Assembly: GCA_037355855.1 (NCBI GenBank)
Contig: CM074758.1
Location: forward strand, 1,895,001-1,959,000
DNA: 64,000 nt
Origin: Pseudo-nitzschia pungens
Lineage: Eukaryota > Bacillariophyta > Bacillariophyceae > Bacillariales > Bacillariaceae
Reading direction: 5' to 3'
Position 1 is the first letter of the stretch, and each line of letters opens with the position of its first letter. The notes beneath the pieces were generated by a model. It did no database searches, was not told the origin of the DNA, and saw only the letters and a program-made list of their open reading frames with translations. Below are positions 53,265 to 64,000 of this stretch, one piece after another. A program made the position numbers and the translations under genes.

Positions 53265-55935
53265 ATGACAGTCCTTTCTCCTGCATCGGTGCCATCGACG
53301 GGTGTATCAAGTCCTGGTACTAGCGCGGAGAAAACAAGCAGTGCCACATCTGCTCAGAACAAAGAAAACTCCTCTTCTATTCTTTCCCCTTCGGCCGTAT
53401 CCCAGGTTTCACAAGAAGAGAATCCCACGGAAGGAGATGATCATGCTGAGAACAACAACAATTGGAAAGGAGAGTTGTGGAGTCAAGAAGATGTAAGATG
53501 TGATTATGATTATGATTCACAAAAAGCACGGTATTATGATTGAGAATAAACACCGTAATGCAAACGATAAACTAACACATGACTCTGTATCGTGTTCTGA
53601 TTTTGTGCCCGATGCAGGATAAGAAGCTGAAATCAGTTGTCTCCGCTCGAAAGAAGGCGTTACGGAAGAAAAATCAGGGACAGCCAGTGGATTCTTCGGA
53701 TCTTAGAATTAACTGGCAAGGGGTCGGTTCAACGATGGAACGGGACGGCGAGAAGTGCAAAGAAAGATATGATTTTCTGCGACAATCTCAGGGGGGTAGA
53801 GGACCTGTTCCATGGACTCGCGAGGAAGACGAGCAAATTCTCGCTCTTGTGGCGCAACACGGTAAGCAAAAAATGACTATTTCTCGTTCATTTTTGATCT
53901 GAGTAGCGCATCTCACGAACTCACTGTATTGTACGGAACACACACTTGCTCCATTCGTTATTCTTCATATTCATGTAGGAGCCAAAAAGTGGAGTTCGAT
54001 TGCAAATAACATTGCTGGAAGAAGTGGGAAACAGTGCCGCGAACGATGGCACAACCATTTGAACCCAAACATCAACAAGTCGAAGACATGGACGGTAGAG
54101 GAAGATCGAATTATTATTGAGAGTCACATACGCTTTGGTAATCGCTGGGCAGAAATTTCCAAGATGTTAAATGGCCGTACTGATAATGCTATTAAAAACC
54201 ACTGGAACTCATCCATGAAAAAAAAAATTGAAAAATATCTTGAAAGAAAACGTGTTGATCCTACCATTCCCGTCGTTGACGGTACTGGTCGGTTCATGCT
54301 AAGAAGGGAAGATATTGAAGGATGTTTACAAGCTTTACAACAAACAGGTTCAAACGCCAAGAGTGTTAAAAATCAGCCAAAAGCTTTTGGTGGTAGACCT
54401 CTTGGAACTACACCGTTGAATCATATGCATGCAAATAGAATGATACCACTCGCAACTCCAATGTCTGCAGCTCAAAACCCTGCAGCGTACAACTCGATGG
54501 TGAAACGACAATACGATGCAATGATGGGCGGCGCCTACCCAGGCATGGGGTATACTCCGCAAAGTGTCAAACGAATGAAGACGAATTCGGAGCTCTACAA
54601 AACTCCCAAGCTTGCAACCGTGTCCCCCGCCAACAAGAAGGCGTTCGAAGGTTTTTTGGCCGCTCTAAAAGGTGGTTATGTCAAAGGTGTTTACTATTCA
54701 GCGTTAGAAAGACGTCGTATAGTGGAAAAGGCAGTAAAAAGTGGTTCGACAGATGAACTTACGGCGCTGGGTTTGACTGCAGCTGAGTACAGTGGATTAC
54801 AGAAGGCACTGCCCACGAATCAGAATCAACAGCACCTTAATGGAGCAAAATGGGCAACTCCACAACAACCATTGTATCCTCATCCTCCACGATATGGCAA
54901 TGGGTACATGGCACCTCCCCATCATATGCATTGGGTACATCCTTCACCAATCTACCCTATGGCGCAATTATTTCCAGGCTATCCACCAGTACATCCACAA
55001 CTGGGACCCCCCATGGCACCTCTCTCCAGTGAGAACAATAAGTTGCCTGCGCCAGTTAACATCAAGGAATCTCCTGAACCTCCACCAAAGCTCCCTTCAA
55101 GTGTTTCAAAGAAAATGCCGAGCCTGCCTAGTTCATTAAAGTTGAAGCATTCTCCTCTATTGAGAACCAAAGACAGTTCCAGTGAGAAACGTAAGTTATT
55201 TTCACTGTTGAAACCTGTCATTTTGTGTTCGCTTTGCGACTTGTATCTCATACTTCTCTTTATCCCTTTCTCGCCGATTGAGCAGCTACCCCAATAAAAA
55301 CGATTTCGAATGAGAAGTTTGACTCGTGTGAATCGACGGAGCTCGGATACAATCTGAATGAGTACCCACTGTTTGGCAGTCCATGTGCGAGATCCTCAAA
55401 AAATAACTGTTTCAGTCCATTTCTCATGCCCACACCAAAACAAACGAGTACACCGGGGATGTGTACAACATGGGGCGGGGACGATGCAAAACTGCTCCGC
55501 GAAACGTTTTCAAAAGGATATGTATCGTCCTCGAAGTCTACCACGGGTCACACGCCACGAGTCTTCTTCAAAGATGGGCTCAGTGAGGAGACCAGTCTGC
55601 TTGATTCGAATACAAAAGCCAGAGATGCAAACGAAGAAACTCCTTTCAGGAGAGATCTTACAACGACGCCGGGTCGCACGAAAAGTCGTGTTGGGGTTGT
55701 CACAGGCAGTGGCCGTGACCGTTCACGAGGTCACTCTGCGATTTCTGACGATAGAGATAACCTTTTGTCGACTGCAATCCTTGCCACCCCTAGAAGCCCA
55801 AAATCAGGGAGCATTCACCAGGACATTGACCAGTCACTTCACCATATTGATGCATACAGTGTGATCAAGTCACCGTTGCATTTTGGATCGCCCATCATGA
55901 AAGCAGCTGCACAGAGTCCAATGCGATTGCACTGA
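53265..55935 (+). CDS. R2R3/3R-type MYB protein
   Basis: Exons 53265-53492, 53618-53861, 53979-55190 and 55286-55935; all junctions GT-AG with exact frame continuity; 777 residues. After a Ser/Thr-rich leader, a divergent first MYB repeat ([14 protein letters not shown] ... KCKERYDFL, residues about 70-130) contains an inserted Lys-rich stretch. Canonical R2 ([20 protein letters not shown] ... [11 protein letters not shown]) and R3 ([20 protein letters not shown] ... [10 protein letters not shown]) follow, with tryptophans in register. This matches 3R-MYB proteins, which bind DNA and often regulate cell-cycle genes, and is also close to CDC5-unrelated c-Myb types. The C-terminal 500 residues are Pro/His-rich and disordered, with a helix ([21 protein letters not shown]). 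Late SPLRxK-like and TPR/SP sites suggest CDK phosphorylation. Confidence 0.9.
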
Positions 55936-57145
55936 TTTGAAACCTAATTTGAAATATGGTGATCAGCGAAGATTTATGATACTGCAATTCAAGTGGGTTT
56001 GTTGACTGCAGTTTTGATATTGTGTTGAAGCAATTTTTGAATGCAAGCAAGAAGATTCTTGTGCTCATTTGAAAATATGCTTGTTCTCAACGGGGCTACT
56101 GATGAGAATGACGTAATCGATATATTTGGGAATACAATTGGTGGGCCTTTTACTTTTTACGAAGTAGTCAACTTACGAGGTTGAAAATGGAAACTGCTAC
56201 AACTACTACTGCTAGTACTAGTGAAGGTACTTCTTGTAAAGTAATCGGTTCCGATGGGATTTTTTGTTATCAGTTTCGTCTATCTACTACTACTACTACT
56301 ACCGTATAGTCAATCCTTTGTAACTGGTCGGTGGTGGTGCCCGTAATAGTGAATGGTGCTATGACTTGTTTTCTAACCAAGAAATTAACAATGTTTTCTG
56401 CTTTTTCCTGTTTGCTGTGCACTTGTTCTTCCATTTGCAGGGGGAATCTGCGGGTAACAACAAGGTAATTCTGAATCTTCTTACAAGAACAACAAGAAGC
56501 AATCTCTCTCTTTCTTCTTCGAGATTTTGATTGTGGAGAAAGTAAGTCTTACTTGTGTTGTGAAAAGAAGCAATAATCAGCTCTGATACTAACTCTGCAC
56601 CAGTAAGCTGAAAGACTTGGTCTGCTCGGTACATCGGACGGCTGCTAGTGAAAGTAGTATGAGTTCTGTTAATGCGACCATCAATGATTCGTCCCGCGTG
56701 CGAGTAAGGTTTGAAAAGCACTCCTCGTAAGTGAAAGTCACTGTGGTAGAATCAAAACAGTGAAATTTCAATCAATCAATCAATCAAAATCAAGAATTCT
56801 TAGACGGTCTACCGTAACTTACGGTAATTACCTGTACGTTTCTGTCGTGAAACCATTCTATCAAACGCACGTACAATAAAGTAACTACGGTAGAGTATGC
56901 TAGATTCACGGTAAAGGTTTTCAGTTTTAGTCGTTCATACCGTACCGTTCCAACGTTCCAACTACGAGTAAAAAAAAAACTCGTACAACTAACTTGCACG
57001 AGTAAGGTTACGAACACAACCTGCGGATGATTATTCTTTTTGTGCCTTTGCAATGAACATCGTCAAGTGCTTTGTGACTTAACTTCGTTTTCAGTTTGAA
57101 ATTGCATCACAATACTACTAGACTTCGTTTTCTTGGTTCACTACC
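55936..57145. other. Intergenic region
   Basis: No gene. Contains ACTACTACT and AACAACAAG microsatellites (56190-56300, 56480-56500), a CAATCAATCAATCAATCAA tract at about 56770-56788 resembling the one at 40904, and GTAAGGTTAC at 57002-57011. Confidence 0.5.
57002..57011. promoter_or_regulatory. GTAAGGTTAC motif
   Basis: Exact copy of the recurrent motif, 135 bases before the start codon at 57146. Role inferred only. Confidence 0.3.
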
Positions 57146-58462
57146 ATGTCTTCGGAAAAAATGGCAAGTGGGACGAAGCGGAAATCTGGAATCCCGCTAC
57201 TTTCCGACTTGTGTTTGAACGCTATCGTAAAAGACCTCGAGCGCTATCCTGCCGCTGCATTTGGAATAATCGATGAGTTTCAATGGGATTCTATCATTAA
57301 GCTCCGCCATAAGAAAACGAAGCCACTCAAGGGCAAGGGGGGGATAGATGGGAGTGGTCGTTTGCATCCAGCTGTAACGGATAAATTTATGCTCGAAGTG
57401 GAAGAAGTAAACCCACACTTGAACGAATCAAAAATTGCAGACTTGTACGCGTGGAAAGACATTGTGGAATACAAATTCAAAAAAGGCGGCCTCTCGCGGC
57501 CAAAAGGATTGCTGTATCCTTGGCCAGTTTTGTTGCAACAAATGGAGGATTCTGGAAAAGCTCTCGCTGACTGCTTAAGTATATTAGGAGAAAACAATGC
57601 AAGCGGTGCTGAGAACGAAAAGGCCATGGCATCGACACTTCACGCCATCAAGATAATCTCAGAATCTCCAATGGATCTCAATTTATTAAAAACCACTGGC
57701 ATTGGGAAGAAGGTTAAAAAGTTCCTAAACAAGTCAACAAAATTGGACTTCTTGGATGAACCTTACATCTACTCTTCCGGAAAGGATATACGAAAAACAC
57801 CTCGCTCCGAATTAGACAAAACACTCCAATCATGGATGGATTTGGCAGCCGAAAGCGGCGTAAAGATGAAAGCAGGTGAAGCTCGAGCAAGAGGCAACTC
57901 CACAGCGTCAACCACTGCATCTCTTTTGACGGCCGCAAAAAAGTGTGACTCTTGGCGATCACTGTATCACACGCTCAAAATTCACGACGAAGACCGACGG
58001 TCCAGACACGGAGAAAGAATGAGAGAACGGCGGCGGCGATTGGACACTGTTCGGCCGAAGATCGTAAAGGTGCATCGTGCATCTGCGAGACAAGAAAAAA
58101 TGCTGAGCAAATCAAAATTTGGCGGTGGCTACAATCCCTCTCAGCAGGCCTCGAAACCCGGCTCTGCGAAAATGCAAGAACTTCGAATGGAAGCCTTGGT
58201 AACATCAACGAGACGTGCGCCACCCACGGCCATCGCTGAAGCAGCGGCCCGGAAACAAGCAAGTGGTTTTGGAGCGGCTGTGGCGTTTGCTGCGGTGGGC
58301 AAAAAAGTAACCGGTAGACGAAAAACAGCGCCCGTCACCAAAACCGTGGCCTTGGCAGGTGGAAAGCGAATCGCGGTTCCCGATGCAAAGAGCCTGAACA
58401 GTGTCAACGTTCAAAAGCGACTGAAAATGCTCAAACGCGGTAATGCATCGTTTCGTTCTTGA
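57146..58462 (+). CDS. TFIIS N-terminal (LW) domain protein
   Basis: Single exon, 438 residues, start in ACCATGT context. Residues 5-50 (IPLLSDLCLNAIVKDLERYP) form a short helical F-box/BC-box-like region, followed by about 60 residues with LHPAVTDKFMLEVEEVNPHL and YAWKDIVEYKF. A TFIIS N-terminal domain lies at about 140-200: ALADCLSILG ... AMASTLHAIKIISESPMDLNLLKTTGIGKKVKKF, with the usual T-x-I-G-K-x-V core found in TFIIS, elongin A, IWS1 and PPP1R10. The C-terminal half is strongly basic with ARQEKMLSKSKFGGGYNPS. The domain docks transcription elongation factors. An elongin-A-like or a diatom-specific elongation factor are both possible. Confidence 0.7.
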   Translation: MSSEKMASGTKRKSGIPLLSDLCLNAIVKDLERYPAAAFGIIDEFQWDSIIKLRHKKTKPLKGKGGIDGSGRLHPAVTDKFMLEVEEVNPHLNESKIADLYAWKDIVEYKFKKGGLSRPKGLLYPWPVLLQQMEDSGKALADCLSILGENNASGAENEKAMASTLHAIKIISESPMDLNLLKTTGIGKKVKKFLNKSTKLDFLDEPYIYSSGKDIRKTPRSELDKTLQSWMDLAAESGVKMKAGEARARGNSTASTTASLLTAAKKCDSWRSLYHTLKIHDEDRRSRHGERMRERRRRLDTVRPKIVKVHRASARQEKMLSKSKFGGGYNPSQQASKPGSAKMQELRMEALVTSTRRAPPTAIAEAAARKQASGFGAAVAFAAVGKKVTGRRKTAPVTKTVALAGGKRIAVPDAKSLNSVNVQKRLKMLKRGNASFRS

Positions 58463-58661
58463 TTGGTTTGAGTTGAGAAGACACACTGGATCTCGCTGTC
58501 ATTCACTCTGCTGTCCCCGTGAACAGAAGTGAGTAGGGAAGATAAGCCTGCTGCGCGTCTCTTGCGTGGTGAAACTAGACATTCAAATTAATAGAAAATG
58601 CGTATTCCCTATTCATAAATATTATGTGTAATAATGTAATCCTTGATATGCGACATTTTCT

Positions 58662-61584
<2,923 letters not shown>

Positions 61585-63634
61585 TCTAATTGTACTGCAG
61601 TTATTAGAACTCGAGCAATTGGTAAGTTGTGATGATTGGAAGTAAAACTCCAGAAACAGCCGCTCCAAGAGTTTCGATTCAGAAAAGAAAATTATTCGTG
61701 CGCGTTGCACGGTAAAATCTTACTCGTAGAGAGCTGTACTGATAGTCTTTTGATACCGGCACTAGCGGTCAATGACGGACGGAAAGCCCTCGACAGAAAT
61801 CGAAACGTGGTCCTGAACGATGACCAGAATTTGGACGTGCCGAGTCTGTCCGTCACACGACGAAATCAATCTCGTGTCACACATTATCATCAAATTGTCG
61901 CAAGAAGAACGAGAAGTTGTCGGTGTTGCTTGTTGTGTTGTTGGACCGTTTTCGCGCAATGAGTTCTTCCACTTCCAATTCTCAAAAAAGAGAATGTGCA
62001 TTCTGGGCGTTCGTAACTTCTTTCATCGGAAGGCTGACGCGAGAGTGAAGTCTCCAAAGGTGTCACGGCGCACAGGAGGGTAATACTTGTACTAGCACTG
62101 TTTCAAACAAATAATGATAACGGAACGGTGACGAATACAAATCACAGAAGGAAGAAATCAACAAATAGTACTGCTAGTAGTACCACTGTGCCGTACTGGG
62201 CAGAATTACTATTAACTACTAGTACTACTTGTAGTAATAGTAGTAGAAACAACAATGGTGTGCAACTGTACTGCAAAATAGAGGGTGATCTTTCAGCTGG
62301 TGGTGGTGAGACTATTATAATTTCCATATTTCCACAAATGTGCAGAAGGGAATTTCTTGCTGTATCTCATCAAAGTTTAGAGCATCACACAATGAGCCTT
62401 GTTTGTTTCTGGGTAGAAAGGCAAAATTTAGATACAAATTATGTACAGGAGGGTAGCACACCGACTGAACCTCTACTAGTCAGAATAGTTCTAGATGGGC
62501 TGTAATGATGAGAAAAATGTGGCATGATTGAGAAAATGTTTAGCAACAATCTTCTTTTTCTTCACGTACGAGGTCAATACTGTTTTTGGACAACCTATCG
62601 ATGACAAGGTGTATCATATGTTGAAATGACTTTGCACGAGGACTTAAATTTGCCAAATTTACTGGTGCTGATAGCAGTTTCACGAGTCCGAAATAATGCA
62701 ACACTTTCTCAATTTCCTATGCCCTCCTCACATCGAAAGTAGCACCTGGTACGGGTATCAATTAAAAGACAGATACCGTGCAATTCAAACAACCTACCGG
62801 TAAGTACCGTAACTGATACCGTATTGAGATTGATTTGAGATGCCCTATTCCTTGCTGTCCGTCATTGCAAAAAGTCTCGTGAGAGTAACAGAACTTAACA
62901 AGCAATGCATTCTAAGTCCTCATGCATTTTCAAGGTGAAGAAAAAATAATACGAAGTACTGGTATGAAGTACAGGTAGTAAGAAGCAACTCATCGTGTTA
63001 AAAATAAAAGCTTAAACAACGAAGAATTGGAAAGTATCATCCGATGCGAGAGCCATAACGAAGGTGTTGGTACAAGTTCTGTTATTTATCCCCGAGCTTT
63101 TTGTTTTCATTAGAAACAAATCCATCCTGAATTTTCGACCAGCCTCCGAGGTGGCTAAATCTGAATGGAACTCTTGCTAATAATTTAGTCAAAGAATGGT
63201 CGCACTTGCACGCCGGCTGGAATTGGTCACGAATTTTTCGTTTGACGCGCTCCGAGGATCGTCATTTCTTTTCAGCATTTGTAAACGTTGGCGTGAATCC
63301 GAAATTGTTGAGACAAAAAATTGTATTACCCGATGGCTTCAGTGGGCAAGAGCGCTACTTCGTATTAGCTTGTCGATTGAAAATCACAGGGCCTAGTAAG
63401 AAGCGTAATTATACATCGGTAGAAGGTTTGTTGTTGTAGACATCACTCTTAACTCGGGGCCATATCTATTAAGACAATCAAATCGACACTGTAGTATAAG
63501 AGGCGAGGATAGACTCTGCCGGGCCGCAAAAGGACTTACCTTTGCCACTACTTTTTGAAGACAAAGCGGAGCCCCGGCATTGCTCGAAGGGAACCAATCG
63601 TATTGATGTGTTTTTGATCTGAGTTCATTCGGTA
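61585..63634. other. Intergenic region
   Basis: No supported gene. 62150-62260 is rich in TAGTAC/AACAAC simple sequence. A 77-codon stretch at 63209-63439 has protein-like composition (NPKLLRQKIVLPDGFSG) but no ATG start and no recognised family, and may be a gene fragment. GTAAAATCTTACTCG near 61711 and ACCGGTAAGTACCGTAAC near 62798 resemble the recurrent motif. Confidence 0.4.
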
Positions 63635-64000
63635 ATGTCAGAATACAACGATGGACGGCGTCAAACGGAAATGGCAGCTGTAGCGCCTTCGTCTTCGCCT
63701 GTGCCCTTGAACTTGCCTTCGCCTGTTTCCGTGTCATCGTCAAGAAACAATCATCAAGGGCGAGGAACAACTTACGCAGGGAAAACGCAACCGACAACGG
63801 AACCGGTGATCCCTCACAAGTTTCCATCGAATTCGGATTCAACCATAACGAATAAAAGCAACCTGTATTCCTACATGCATAAAATGTCGATGCAGAAGCC
63901 CGCGGTCAATACTATCCACACAGAAGGCGGTATTCCCAAGTGCACCATGGCGGCATTGGAAACATCATCGGAGGCTTCCTTGACCCAACTTGCATTTCGA
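63635..64000 (+). CDS. 5' part of an unidentified gene, cut by the window edge
   Basis: ATG at 63635 opens a frame without stop through the last base (122 codons). The start is preceded by an in-frame stop region and AT-rich sequence. The peptide begins MSEYNDGRRQTEMAA, is Ser/Pro-rich and disordered to about residue 60, then shows KSNLYSYMHKMSMQKPAVN and IPKCTMAALETSSEASL, which looks more conserved. I do not recognise a family. Confidence 0.55.
   Translation, partial: MSEYNDGRRQTEMAAVAPSSSPVPLNLPSPVSVSSSRNNHQGRGTTYAGKTQPTTEPVIPHKFPSNSDSTITNKSNLYSYMHKMSMQKPAVNTIHTEGGIPKCTMAALETSSEASLTQLAFR

Noticed and set aside
62128..62505. Open frame of 125 codons, plus strand
   Set aside because: It begins with GTG rather than ATG, overlaps simple TAGTAC/AACAAC sequence and matches nothing.
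63206..63439. Open frame with the phrase NPKLLRQKIVLPDGFSG
   Set aside because: Start is TTG, there is no family match and it is short; mentioned only as a possible fragment.

Overview
The window looks like nuclear DNA of a photosynthetic stramenopile, most likely a diatom. Genes are split by short GT-AG introns, mostly 84-215 nt. At least five predicted proteins begin with a signal peptide followed by a phenylalanine-type (ASAF-like) cleavage motif, the hallmark of import into the complex red-lineage plastid. One gene uses an in-frame TGA at a catalytic cysteine position, which suggests a selenoprotein. The content is ordinary eukaryotic housekeeping and regulation: Sec13, DBP2/DDX5-like helicase, 3R-type MYB, cyclin, MATE, MFS, PPR, Tubby F-box and RING proteins. 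I see no bacterial operons, CRISPR arrays, rRNA or convincing tRNA genes.

Layout. 0.6-6.9 kb: two GC-rich AAA+ ATPase genes in tandem, an FtsH-like ATPase without a protease domain and an NSF-like double-AAA protein with a plastid-type leader. Both are interrupted by apparent single-base insertions. 7.3-8.1 kb: two diverged copies of a short inverted-repeat element. 8.5-9.2 kb: Sec-containing peroxiredoxin. 10.3-12.0 kb: SET/SMYD-like protein. 12.1-14.5 kb (minus): PPR protein. 15.9-16.9 kb (minus): plastid-type protein of unknown function. 17.45-18.0 kb: foldback element with a perfect 92-bp palindrome. 19.4-20.4 kb: cyclin. 20.9-22.9 kb (minus): MFS transporter. 23.8-26.5 kb: Kelch-BTB protein. 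27.2-27.9 kb (minus): small plastid-type membrane protein. 28.8-30.8 kb: plastid-type mitochondrial-carrier-family protein. 31.4-33.1 kb (minus): HDG-family DNA glycosylase with extra N-terminal modules.

34.0-35.8 kb: ABC1/UbiB kinase. 35.9-39.8 kb (minus): very long Tubby-like F-box protein. 41.6-45.3 kb: MATE transporter. 45.5-47.8 kb (minus): DUF2439/ZGRF1-N-like protein. 49.1-51.2 kb: RING-SH3-like protein. 51.4-52.6 kb (minus): Sec13. 53.3-55.9 kb: MYB protein. 57.1-58.5 kb: TFIIS-N-domain protein. 58.7-61.6 kb (minus): DEAD-box helicase with a 1.07-kb intron. 63.6 kb to the edge: start of an unidentified gene.

The genes do not form one pathway. Shared themes are plastid targeting, ubiquitin ligase adaptors (Kelch-BTB, Tubby-F-box, RING) and RNA/transcription factors. 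Intergenic DNA is repeatedly marked by a short motif close to GTAAGGTTAC or its complement, often near gene starts. All intron boundaries were placed by eye from GT/AG sites and reading-frame continuity.
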